Shown here one piece after another: positions 48,301-59,937 of a stretch of DNA of 64,000 nt. Position numbers and translations under genes: made by a program. The DNA comes from Tyto alba. Lineage: Eukaryota; Chordata; Aves; Strigiformes; Tytonidae. The notes beneath the pieces were generated by a model. It did not search any database. It had not been told where the DNA came from and saw nothing but the letters and a program-made list of their open reading frames with translations. Position 1 is the stretch's first letter. Each line of letters opens with the position of its first letter. The stretch is from the NCBI RefSeq assembly GCF_018691265.1, contig NW_024881324.1, positions 9,179,730 to 9,243,729 on the forward strand. Reading direction: 5' to 3'.

Positions 48301-48330
48301 AAAAACAAAACAAAACAAAACAAAACAAAC
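48301..48330 (+). repeat. (AAAAC)n microsatellite
   Basis: Five to six units of AAAAC, essentially perfect over about 27 bp. Confidence 0.85.
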
Positions 48331-49134
48331 ACAAACTTTATGGCAGGAAAAACTACCTTTCCAAGCTCAAGCTGAGTGAAAACTGATGCGACATTGGCTA
48401 CCTGAATCTGCAGAGAAAGAGCTCCAGTGCCTGTGCTGCTCCTCCATCCCAGCACCACCAGCCAGCACCTGCTGATGGAGACTACCAGGATCTTCACCTA
48501 TTCTCCAGTGGGGTCCCATGCCGTGCAGGGAAACCCAACCACCCCTCTAACTTCATGCAAAAGCTAGAATTGGGGGCAGGAATGGGCACTGGAATGATTC
48601 GCAAGAGATAAAGATCCTGAAAGAAGGAGGCTGAAGGAAAGGGTGAGTAACAGAAATAGCTTGCTTGCTTCCTCTTCCAGAGAAGCAAGGAGGAGGGTGA
48701 GGGATGCTGAAATGAGAACACACTTCTTTTTTTTCCCCATGGCTATCAGGAAGTTGACAGGAAAAGAAAAACCTGCACTGGTTCAACAGCTAGAAATGGG
48801 AGTTTCATGCTGAAAAAATACTAACTGGCTCTAAAATTAACTGAGGAACTGCATCTCCAGACAGGCTCCTGCAGTGACTTCCTTGCAGAAATCCTCCAAA
48901 TCCCAAGTGCTGGTAGGAGCAAAGGACTGAGCTTCCTGGGAAGATACCAGCAGCAGCTTGTGATAGAGGTTCTCTCATCTTCCTCTAGCATGTGTACCCA
49001 CATTGGCCTTGTTGGTATATTTCTTGAGAACATTTTACTGATCTAAAATTGTACTAATTCCCTTATATTTTCTCCAGTGAAATGGTGAACATCAGCCTGG
49101 TGATTATTTTTAATTCTACCATGTTATGTTTTGG

Positions 49135-49160
49135 TTTTATTTTATTTTATTTTATTTTTA
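49135..49160 (+). repeat. (TTTTA)n microsatellite
   Basis: About five units of TTTTA, nearly perfect. Confidence 0.85.
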
Positions 49161-49390
49161 ATGAGAGTAAATATTATAAAATTATAACAAAATATTTGTT
49201 GGCATGCTTTTTTTTGTTTGTTTTTGGTCATACCTGAATACCCCACATTTTACTAATTCAGGGTACTCTTCTCTTGACCACTATCTTATTCATCTGGTTA
49301 AGTCAACAGGAAAGGCAAAGCCCTGCTCAGTGATCTGTGGGACTCACACAATCACTAAAACTGAGACTTTCCTCAATGTAAATAACGTAA

Positions 49391-49415
49391 TTTTTTTTTT
49401 TTTTTTTTTTTTTTT
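49391..49415 (+). repeat. T25 homopolymer
   Basis: An uninterrupted run of 25 T between AACGTAA and GGAACTCC. No recognisable retroposon body on either side. Confidence 0.85.
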
Positions 49416-51027
49416 GGAACTCCATTTGATTTGGCTTAAGCCACATAATGCAGAATTCTGTCCCATCTGTCCCACTTAATTATAATAATTGCAAAACCTA
49501 AATTTACTTCCTAACATCATTAATTAATATTATACTACAGGCTGGGTGGGTAAGGGGAAGAACTCCTCTGTTTCCAATTCCTAAAAACCCCAAGCCAAAC
49601 CAAAACAAGGTCTGGAAGATTTTACATTATTTTTCAGTGTCAGTGCTGAAGACTCAATAATCACAGAATGTGGTCTCTGGTCCTTAATAATTTTATATCA
49701 TAAGCAAACATCGTTTGCTGGCAAACAATTTGCTAAAACATCCTAACTTGAATTTTTCTCTGTGCCAACGTACAGAAGATTTGCTTTATGGAGGAAAATT
49801 TACAGCTCAGGATACATGATCACTGCACGCTGTATATAATTAGAAATATTTGACCAAGTGTTACCTATATCTGATTTAAGCTGCAGGTAATATCATTTTA
49901 GATAGGTTATATTTGGTTGATTCAGATTGCTCTATCAAGTCACAGGTAGGGGGGAGAAAAGCCATCTAGTGGACAAAAATGTAATTAGATACCAGAAAAT
50001 TTTCAGGCAGGAAGCCTTTACTGGAGAACTCTTTTTTTCTTTCATTATTCATCTTCAATACTGCTTATCTAGGAATACTCTAGAAGTCTCTGGGAAGTCA
50101 GGGTTTACTGGAGGGCAACAGCATAGATCCCTAAGCCCAGTTTTTTGGCAGATTTTTTGATTAGCCATTGCCATAAAACATAAGAGCCACTTCATCCCCT
50201 CCTATCCCTGACAGAGGATTTATCAGCATATTTCTTACAGCGCTGTGAGGGTCATCAGTTGACCGAATATCTTATCACTAGATTCAACACTATGTGCCGA
50301 GCAGACTGGCATTGCTACAGGGTTTAAATAGTTGAGCTAATATTTAAACTTTTGTCCCCTCTGATCCCTGAAAAATAATGAGAAGAGACTTTGTGACTTT
50401 GTAAACAGACAAGCCAAACGGCACTCAGAACAGCCTTTTACTAAAATTATCTTTGAGACTCTCCGGGACGTGGGATCAGGGAGGTGTGGGGAGCACGAGG
50501 CAGATCAGATGAACAAGCACCCTCACAAACATACGCCTGCAACTCATTCAGCATCTAACATAAAAAGTGGGGAGAAGGGAACAAAAAAACTCTCCTCCTG
50601 ATGTTATTTACAACACTCGCTGCTGGCCTTTGCCGAAATACTGCCTACTAGGGTTGCAGTGGCCTGTGCCATGAGTTAAGTAACTGAATATATCCCAAGC
50701 AGACAGGCCCAGCTCTGCAGTGCTCTCCTCTTCTTTCATTTATGCCAGGGAGCACAGGGGAACAAACACAACAGCCTTTTTTTATGCAACTTTTTCAGAA
50801 ACCCAGCCCCCAAATTCATCCTTTTCTACCACAAAGTTCAGAGCACTTAGCTAGGCAATTTCAGCTAATCTTGAAGAGCAGATAATGATCAGTCATGCCC
50901 AGACAGGCCAAAGTATTGAAGCCAAAGTATAATTTCTGTGGGATTACAACAACACAAACCACCAGCATCAGAGACTATACTGTGATGATGCAAGGAAGCA
51001 TCTGTAACTCCTGCTGCTCCAGGCAAA

Positions 51028-51065
51028 ATACTGAAGCAGGATTAGTATACTGAAGCAGGATTAGT
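51028..51065 (+). repeat. Perfect 19-bp tandem duplication
   Basis: ATACTGAAGCAGGATTAGT occurs twice back to back (51028-51046 and 51047-51065) without mismatch, implying a recent slippage-type duplication. Confidence 0.9.
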
Positions 51066-51163
51066 GACCTGCTGCTTAGAGACTGCCCTGATGCTGAAAC
51101 AACAGGTTTTGTACCCCTTTTGTTTGACACAATAGGTAACCCCAGGTATTTTGTGCTCCCATT

Positions 51164-51199
51164 AAAAAAAAAAAAAAAAAGAAAAAAAAAGAAAAAAAA
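51164..51199 (+). repeat. A-rich tract
   Basis: A17 followed by single G interruptions and further A runs. It drives a phenylalanine-rich minus-strand frame that is not a gene. Confidence 0.85.
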
Positions 51200-52067
51200 T
51201 CTCTCAATTAATCTTCCTAAATAGTTGGTTTCAGGAGCAACCCATGCAATGATTTCCTCCCAAGTCACCTTGGCAGGGGCATGCGTTTACCCGGAGGTCT
51301 CAGTGGCCTGCCTTTCCCATTAGAGCTGCACATACATGCTCAGACATCTCACATAAGCAGCGGGCATCTCCTTACACCGCTCCTTGGTTTGCCCCAGCAT
51401 GGGGACTATTTAATGCATCACTTGTGACAGAGCCACCGTTCGCTGTGCTGACAGCCCTTGTGTTGCCAGGTTATGAGACAAGGGAACAGAAGCTCCCGAG
51501 CTACCTTGCGTAGACCTTCTCTGCAGCCTCTTATTCATCTCCCTCCTAATGAATCACAGCCTTTTCTCTTTCTCTTCATAATAACCAAAAAAGGATTTCA
51601 GGGTTTGGCCCATTCACTCCATTATGTGTTTTAATACCAACAAGAATGGAATACAAAATACTGCCAAAAGTTTAGCAGCAGGGGCAACCTTTTTGCTATT
51701 TTCATGTCTACAGTTCCCGATTCAACAATGCTGACTTGCTGTTCTGCACAACCACAAGGCAAGGAATTCATAAACAATAATAATAATAACTGTCCAACAA
51801 GGCTTCATCCCAGCCACGCATAAGTGCAGGACTGGCATAGAGCAGAAAAAATGCTGCTTTGCTCCTTTACAAAGCTTGCAATATAAACTTTGCACTGTCA
51901 GTTTAAAACTTTGGCATCTGTGTCTGCAAATGGGGAGGAACCCATTTTCAGATACTTGTGAAATATAAACTTCAGCTGTTGCCAAGCTCAGAGATAGATT
52001 TGCTCCTTTTTATTTTTAAAAGTTTCCTGAATATGTGAAGAAACCCACAAAGCCATTTTAGAGACAT

Positions 52068-52183
52068 GTAGCTATGAAAAATGTACAGGCTTCTGTTTTT
52101 TTAAGAAGCATTCTCAATCATTGTAATTATTCTTTGAGAATGCTTTTTAAAAAAACAGAACCACGGCTATTTTTCACAGCTAC
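52068..52183. repeat. 116-bp imperfect palindrome (50-bp arms)
   Basis: The left arm at 52068-52117 and right arm at 52134-52183 are reverse complements at 42 of 50 positions with no gaps, around a 16-base loop. The inner 27 pairs have a single mismatch (TTGAGAATGCTT and AAAAAAACAGAA blocks). The outer part has a mismatched stretch and then pairs again (ending AGCTAC). The size and structure fit a MITE-like or Eulor/UCON-type ancient palindromic element. A transcribed hairpin, including a microRNA-like precursor, is another possibility. No target-site duplication was obvious. Confidence 0.8.
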
Positions 52184-52329
52184 AAACCCCTAAAACAGCT
52201 CTAGAGCTTTCTGTGAAACTTAACAAAAAAAATTGCCTTTCAGCTAAGAACAGTAAAAATAGATCAAAAACCAATTAGCTGGCCCACATGGCAGAAGACA
52301 GGTGTGCTTTGGATGTGGTATTTTTACAG

Positions 52330-52690
52330 AATCAGGATAAGCTTTTTTCACTTTTACACAGATTCCTGAAGACTATAAATATCACAAACCTCCTCTTGCC
52401 AATGCCCATCACATCCATTTAAAATGCTGGCCACTTGGAGAATAACCTTAGGATGCAGCCTGAAGCATTTCATCTTGCCTCCTACCAAGTTATAAAACTG
52501 AATTAACATTAAAAACAGCAGACTGATGGGTGAATTATGGTAATAACGAGCCTTCAAAAGCAAAACCAAGTAAACGCCTTTGAAAAGTGCAGCCAGAGAG
52601 AAGGCTGAGAACACTGAAACCAGTTACGATTGCTTTAGTGTTACACCTGTTTAAATGAATGCCAAATCCAGCACAGAATTATTTACATTA
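52330..52690. promoter_or_regulatory. Candidate conserved noncoding element
   Basis: This is unique, repeat-free, evenly mixed sequence to the right of the palindrome, with an 86-codon minus-strand frame of no recognisable family (52354-52614). Its texture resembles vertebrate noncoding conserved DNA. No motif is decisive. Confidence 0.18.
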
Positions 52691-55600
52691 TGTTATTAAC
52701 AAAGGGACATATGAGTAATGGGAGAAGAGAAATGGCTTATGCAAAACAGGCTCTACTGAAACCAGTTCAAAAACTCAGGTGTTTGGGGCAGAAAGCGACG
52801 CTGCGCTCTGACCTGCCGCTCTGGCTGCCCTCAAGTTGGGCAAAGAGGCTCCTGCTCCCCGAGCCCCCACGAGCCGCTGGTCACTGTCCCCAGGCTGCCT
52901 GACTTACGCCAGAGTAAATAGTCATGTAATTGCCCCTTATGCAATTCAGTCAGCACGATCTTCCTTCCTTTCCATACTTGTAATAGAGGTTATTTTTTAA
53001 AACTATATTGCTCAAGCAGAAACAGATTTAGGGACTGATCGTAGAAGAAAATGGGCCAGGAGATCTGAAGAGGGATAGCCCTTTCCAGGCATGTGGCAGG
53101 TGACAAGCAAATGGGAGGAGGCTGAGAGCACCAACTTCTTCCTCAGGCCATGGTCTTACTAAAAAAGGAGAGACTGGGATATTCTTCCTGAAGCTTACAA
53201 CCCCTTCCTTCCTTTCTTCCAATTTTTGACCATTTAAGTACCTACATATAAGATGGTTCCCCACTGTATAAGACACTTCATGTATTAAAGCATGTGACAA
53301 GCCGGAAAAGAACATATTTCTAAACAGACCAAATGCAAAGCTGGGAGCTGGAAGTGACTGAAGGAGCCTGCCAAAGCTGCCCAGCAGCAGGGATACCCGC
53401 AGGCCCCCGGTCCCAGCTCCCTCTCCATGGCATTTCTTCTTGAATACCCTGCCTTCCTCTCACCTTTAAGAACTTGTCCAATTGCTGATGGTTTGGGCAG
53501 ATGGCTATGGATGGATATTGATAGATCATCTGAGGAAGTAGGTTTTCAAAACCAAGCCCTCTTCCTCACTAATCTCATCCTCTCAGTGAAAAATGACAGG
53601 CCATGTCAGGCAGATGGCTTTGGTTAGGCTTCCCCAGAACTGGCTTTAAGCTAAAATCCCTTTTTCTCCCATTCAGCCTTTTATGATGCATCTACTTTAA
53701 CTAGTGCAGAAATGGTTTCTCAAGCCAGCAGAAGAATCAAACTGTCTCCTTTACTTTGAGCAAGCACGATGGTTTTGATCTGGTGATAACTATTGTCTAT
53801 TCTTGACACAGCCAGGATACACATAATTCACTGTGATCATTTGCTTAACTCAGCAATATGACAGAAAAAGACATCTCTCTATTTTATACCCCCCCAAAAA
53901 AGCCCCTTGCAAAAGGACTTATTCTGTATGAAGATGGTACATAAAGAGCAGTGAGTTTTCACAATTCAAGTCTCACTAGAGCAGCAAAATGAAGCGGCTG
54001 TCCTCCATTCCCATACTTAAGACAAGCACTATATAGGTAAGAAAACAGAGGTTTTATGAAGAACTGGATGGACTGCTGCACTCCAGTCAAGCTCTGGGGA
54101 AATTAGGAATGGAAATAAACATTGTATAACAAGCAGCACAGCACAGAACAAAAAAAAAGGCAGAATTCAGCGTTATGTTCAATGCACATCTCAGAGGACT
54201 TTGCCAGATCCTCTCTGCTTCCTAAAGAAATGCTCATTCCAAGAGTGGTTGAACACCACAGAGTGACCATGGGCTCCAACAGAAGTCTGTGAATCTGTTC
54301 CCAAGAAGCTCCCAACTGTGCTTCAAAACCCAAGATGAATGCCATTTAAGGTTCTCCAGGGCTGAAAGAGCTTACACATAAGATTTTCCTCTCGCAACCA
54401 AGAACACCAGGACTCAGAAAGAGTTCCAGCTGATTTTCCAAGCAGTGAGTGACTGGTTTTCTCAAATACAGCTGCTTTCTTCATTAGAAGACTAAAAATA
54501 GTTCTTCTCCTAGCAAGCTGACTTCCTTTTAAGCATTCTGCCATATCCATGTGTGTATTTCATTCAGGGTTTCTGCATGTCTACGCCACTGTGATTCTAT
54601 TTCAGCCTTTAAGTACATTCAAGAAATTTTTCATTTCCCTCTCCCATATTCACTCCAGATGTCCTGAACTGTCCAACAAAACTGTTTCATGTTAGGAGAA
54701 TTTGTAGGGATATTCTGGCATTCACACTGCTCCCATCTGCTCCAGCATTTTCAGGAAAGATCAACTTTCTTCCCCAACTGTTAGCAAATACGGACAACGA
54801 GTTTATAGTTTTAAAACATCCATGATTAACGGTAGATGTTTTGCGTGTACATTGTGCAATAAGAATAATTAAATACTGCCATATCAGGCTTTCACTTTTT
54901 GCTCTTGAAGAGATGCCGGTGTGAGAAACCTGAGGAACTGAAGGATATCCTATGTCTGGGAGATCATACTGCAACAGCAGTAAACACTTCTTCATAACAC
55001 TATGCCAGCATGCAAGAACCTTGTTTTGAAAAGACACACTGAATGTGAGGTGGGGGACTGTGGGAACACATGCCTCAGCGGTCCTTTTAGGCCCAGTCAC
55101 CTTCTTTTCCAGATCAGGGGAAACTGGGCTCTGCCACTTTCTTCTAGCTCACATGGTGAAAAGCAAAGTGAGAGACACGACATAGGAAAGGAGGAACAAT
55201 AGGAGGGATATACCCCTTTACTCCCCTTAATGCGAAGTTAGCATGGATCCATGCACCTCCAGAGAGTTCTAGATGTCCCAGTTTAGATCTAAAGTAAAAC
55301 TCTCTGGTATATTCAGTCCTGAGTGAAAATTCCCAGTGTTGAACAAACTGTATTAAAAAATTGACTGACCATCTCATCAGAGCTAGACAGTATCAGAGAA
55401 GCACATTTGCTTCTACTCCAGGAAAGCTTCAAACTAGAGATATCATGCCCAGCCCCTGCTGAGTATTCCCACTGAAGTCAACAGAAAAGTTTTTTGGGCT
55501 TTGGTAACTATTCCTGCCACCACAGAAGTTCACGGATATCCCATTGATATAAAAGGATGCGGCCCTTCAGACAACAGATTAAAAGTCACTTCACTGAGAA

Positions 55601-57370
55601 GATCAGCACAAAAGCCATTAAGGATCAGCCCCACAGTGGATGAGGAACCAAAGTTCAGCAGAGCTGAATTCCCCTGCTTCAGCAAAGGTGAGGCAACTTC
55701 AACCCATCCCAGCAATCGGTTCCTTGAACCCCTCAGCATGATTCTCTGCATCACCTGACAACTCTAAACAGTATACTTTACCATGATGGAAAAGCCACTT
55801 GAAACAAATAGTTTAACTCCTAAAACTGTACCCTGAGGTATATTCACTTTGCCAATATTTTGGTTGTAAACATGATGTGCTTCATGGGATCTGTCCAGGA
55901 TGAAGCTGGGAAGCAACAGGAATTCTAGTAACCAGGATATTTATGGATGAAAAGTATTTGCATAAGCATTATGAAACTTTGGTAGCATTTCTGTCCATCC
56001 CTAATCTTCTTGCAAGTGTAGGTGTGTTATCTAACAAATTTAAAGAAGTACAACCTTGCTAGTACAGATAAGCTGGTTGCAAAATTTTCATGCCAGAGAA
56101 GGCAATTAAAACACAACCCCAGTCTTTTTTTTTTTTTTTTTTAAATCTTGATTTTCAGTGATGTGAATTTCTAAATGTGTCTGAGAATGCAAAGGTATCC
56201 AAAAACTCTTCTAATCTTATTTATTTCTAGAAGAGTTGAAGCTGGTCATAACCTCACAATCTCACGTCAAAAGTTGTTCTGAGGATGGCATCACTTTGGA
56301 CTTTCTGAAGAGGAAAGGGAGAAGGAAAATATCCTGACACCCAGGTAGCATTATTTAAAATAAAATACGATAAATTAAACAGTATACCTCTTCCCTGAAA
56401 AGTATACTAGATAAGTCCCTACAGGGTAAATAGTCTCGGCCATTTTTCACCACACTAAAAAAGCTAAGTTTGAGCTCTTCCTTCTTCATAAATAGGAAAC
56501 AATAACTCACAAGAAGGCAAATGCAAATAGAAAGCAAATTAATCTGGCCATGTTTTGCTCTGAACTATGCTGCTGTACTCCTATGGTAACCCCAACCAAG
56601 AACAAAATTTGGCTTGCTGTATCTATTCCCTCTAAATGCCTCATTCTGACCATACAACTATTCCATTTTCTGGTTAAACATTACATGGAGTGTGTTAATT
56701 TCTGCTTCAGCTAATTTAGCTATACTAAATGCAAATGCTTCCTGTACTTATGAATACAATCTGTTCATAGTGAATAGTTTTGAAGATTTGGATGAGTTAA
56801 AACAGCAACAGTATCCATGTGGGACCAATCTTCCCTGGACAACTCTTATGCTTTGATTCATAAATTCTTTCCATAGGAAATATCTGTGGAAAATCCCCAA
56901 CACATCCAGAAATGCACAACTCAGTTGCTTGAGTTATTAGGAGTTCTTAATACTTATTGCTTCTCCCTTTATTTCTTATTTTTCTATAAGCATTGGATCT
57001 TGGTTTCACACGAGACCCCTTTATGCTTGTTTTCTATTATTATAGAATGTGTATTTTTAATAACTGCAGTAACATCTGTCATTAATACTTACCACATGAA
57101 CCTATTAAAAAGCAACTTCCAACTCTTACATATCTACTTTATGCATCTAATAGGTGTTCTAAGGCACCTCTTCACCTGCTGTTACCAATCTGCATGTTTG
57201 ACTTACTCTGTGGAATGAAGACCCGGTTGCTTGATTATGAAACAAGTGTACCTTTTCCCAAAATTCTGTATTCTTAGTCAGATAATCTTGAAAAAACACT
57301 CAGCCTTGTGACAAGTGAGAGTGACAGTGGTGGGAGTGCAATGGTAAACCTGAAACTTCTGAGACCCATG
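52691..57370. other. Noncoding stretch, no gene seen
   Basis: No gene recognised; the longest frame is 137 codons (54687-55100, minus) without domain features. T18 lies at 56125-56142. GAAGTCAACAG near 55475 may be one more scrap of the ancient repeat noted elsewhere. The stretch 56690-57200 is AT-rich unique sequence. Confidence 0.5.
56125..56142 (+). repeat. T18 homopolymer
   Basis: An uninterrupted run of 18 T between CCAGTC and AAATCTTG. Confidence 0.85.
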
Positions 57371-58435
57371 TGTCATGGTTTGAGCCTGGTCGGCAGCCCA
57401 ACACCACACAGCCACTCACTCCCCCTTCTCTTCCGGCAATGAGAAGGGACAGATGAGCCAGGCTTGGGGTTCGAGATAGGACTGGGAGGGGCAGATCACC
57501 CATTATGGTCACGAGCAAAAGGCAGACTCATTAGGGAAAAAAAAAAAAAAAAAAAAAGAACATACATTTATTACAGACACTAACAACACATAACAGAGTA
57601 GGACAGTGAGAAGCATTGCCACATCTTGAGAACACCTTCCCCCCACCCCTCCCTTCTTCCCAGGCTCAGCTCTGCTCCCAATATCTCTACCTCCTCCCCC
57701 AGTGGTGCAGGGGCAGGGAATGGGGGGTGCAGTCAGTGCTGCTGCTTCTGCCATCTTCGGTGGGGGGAGCTTCTGGAACTTGTTCCCCCTGCTCCATCGT
57801 GGTCCCCCTCTCACAGAACACAGTCCTCCCCAAACTTTCTCTGACATGAATTCCTCCCATGGGCCGCAGCGTTCCCCACACTGCTCCGTCATGGGTCACT
57901 AACTTTCTCCAACTGGAGTCCCTCCCACGGCTGCAGCCCTTCCCGAGCTGCTCCGGCGTGGGACACCCCCGCATGCTGCAATCCTCCCAGCGCTGAATTA
58001 CAGCAGTGGGGCTGCCTTTTCCCACAAGACCCTGGCCTTCTTCGAACACAGCGCCTTGATCAACCAGGCGAAAAACACAGGCCATAAATCAATGTCTGTT
58101 CCACTGTAGATCTCCATGGGTGGCAGGGGGGGCCACCCAGGATACAGAGGGGTCTCTGCTCTGGCACACCTCCCCCCTCCTTTCTTCCTCCGTTCCTCCA
58201 CTGACCTTGGTGTTCATGCAGCTGCAGCAACTCCTCCTCACCAGTCCCACTGCCCGTCACCACATCCCTTCTTAAATACATTATCGCAGAGGCGCAGCTG
58301 ATGGGCTCAGTTTCCAAACAGAGGTGGAGCTGACTTAGAGCTGGGGGAGCTTCAAGAAGCTCCTCACAGGGGGCTGCCCCTATAGCCCCCTCCCCTACTA
58401 CCAAAAAAAACCACCACTCACTCAAGCCCAGGACA
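57371..58435 (-). mobile_element. Solo LTR of an endogenous retrovirus
   Basis: The element starts TGTCATGGTTTGAGCC and ends CAAGCCCAGGACA, giving the TG...CA termini and the short inverted terminal repeat (TGTC at one end, GGACA at the other) of an LTR. Flanking 5-mers CCATG (57366-57370) and TCATG (58436-58440) match at 4 of 5 positions, as expected for an aged 5-bp target duplication. The opening sequence, with CACCACACAGCC, resembles LTRs common in bird genomes. An AATAAA on the minus strand (57567-57572 complement), about 195 bp from the left end, would be a plausible polyadenylation signal. I therefore infer minus orientation, with R/U5 on the left. No internal retroviral genes are present, consistent with recombination between two LTRs. 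Open frames inside it are not genes. Confidence 0.8.
57541..57557 (+). repeat. A-tract inside the LTR
   Basis: About 20 A (from 57538) interrupted only at the right edge by GAACATAC. In the inferred minus orientation it becomes a T run just downstream of the AATAAA, as often seen near LTR polyadenylation sites. Confidence 0.75.
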
Positions 58436-59937
58436 TCATGGCATTCACAATTCAGAAAACAAGAAGAGCAAAGGGGGTGAGTACGGTTACTGGGATGTCA
58501 GAATGTGACCAGTTTGTCACAGACATTGGAGGCTGAAGGGTTTGTTTCCACTGTAACAGCACAATTTGCAAGTGCAAGCCCTGTGCTCAGCTGCCCACAG
58601 TGTAAAGCTTAAGCATACCTGGGTGGTTTTCTGCTCATCTCTGGCAGTAAGAGCACTTGTAATTTGTCATGGATTTCTGCAGGAGGAGTTTGACTCTTTA
58701 ACCCAGATTTTGCAGAGATTCCTTGGGTACAACCTGTCCACCCAGCCACTGGTGCAGCAGTGCCAGGTGTTGCCTTGACACAAGGAAGAATTCTCCTGCA
58801 GCTGAGTCTAGTTCCACCAACCTTGCTTGTGACATGGTCCCACCAAAGGGGTGCAAGTCTTTCCTGAATTAAAATTTAAGTAAACTTTATAAGAATTTTA
58901 GTAAAGTGACTGCAAATTGCAGCAACTCAAGAAGAAAGAAGAATAAACTAGCACTTATGGTCCGTGTGGGTTCAGGAATAAAGTTTTTAAGTCATGATGG
59001 CACCTTATTAAAATCTCTTGCCAGTCAAAGAAAAGAGCAACAGCTTAAGACATTTTCACAAAGCATTTTTTCTCTGATGTTTGCATATGACAGACTCCAG
59101 TTTATTCAGTATCTCTTCTCTCTTTATTTTCTGCCTCCTTCAAATGGCATCTCTTCCTCACGATTATACTGCTCAACACCCAGGCAAGTTCAGGGGTACA
59201 AGTGTCCAGTGGATGTTGCAGCCCTCATCTCCAAGCAGCATTTCTTTCATGCTCTGTGCAACTTTTGCCGGGCCACTCCTCTCCAGGTTAGACCAATAAT
59301 TGCAAATACCATAAGATTTCTCACCTCCCAGACCAAGACAAGACTGTAGTTCATTCTTCCTCTTAGCAGGAATGCTGTGGCAGCAGAATATTTGGGGTAA
59401 GCATTCTGTGGGTTTCTTTTAAAAACCAAATTAGTCATATGCAGAGCATGCCTAGAGTGGAACAAAGCCAAAGATAGAAGTCCTTTTTCAGATCTAGCTA
59501 TGCCAGTTGAAGAAGATGATCTTTTCAGCTGCCTCTCACCCTTGACAGAGGTTACAGCAAGCTGATCTGCTAGTGAATGAGTGTGCTTCAGGCAAAAGGA
59601 GTGAAGTTGACTTAAGATGCTTAAATGTTTAGTTTTTGTTCACTCAGTTTACCTTGACTTGAACAGGTTTATGAGCCTTTGGCAAGTTTATGAGTGGCCC
59701 CACAGGTCAGAGGGGAGACTAACCTCTAATGTGGGTAATAAATCTCTGGATAGGAGAGGGCTGTTAGTAGTAGCCTTTTCAGCTGGCAGGGCAGTATGCA
59801 AGAAGGAATATGCTTCCAGTCCTGGACTAACATAAATATTCTCTATCATCAATATAGTTCCTTCCTTACCCTCATGGGTTTGTCCTAGCAGTATATGCAA
59901 CTTTATATAGTATCATCACATTTGCAGGCCTTGCTCC
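58436..59937. other. Noncoding stretch between LTR and LINE
   Basis: Unremarkable sequence with frames up to 147 codons (58906-59349) that show no domain. No named repeat recognised. It separates the solo LTR from the CR1 copy by about 1.5 kb. Confidence 0.5.

Larger units (their letters stand above)
44421..52067. other. Noncoding stretch, no gene seen
   Basis: AT-rich sequence with no recognisable gene. Simple repeats are listed separately at 48301-48330, 49135-49160, 49391-49415 and 51164-51199. A 123-codon minus-strand frame at 46168-46539 overlaps a GC-richer patch and matches nothing I know. A possible old-repeat fragment lies at 47760-47812. Confidence 0.5.

Noticed and set aside
57509..58425. 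Several 60-130-codon frames within the LTR
   Set aside because: They lie entirely in the noncoding LTR and overlap on both strands. No retroviral gene is present.
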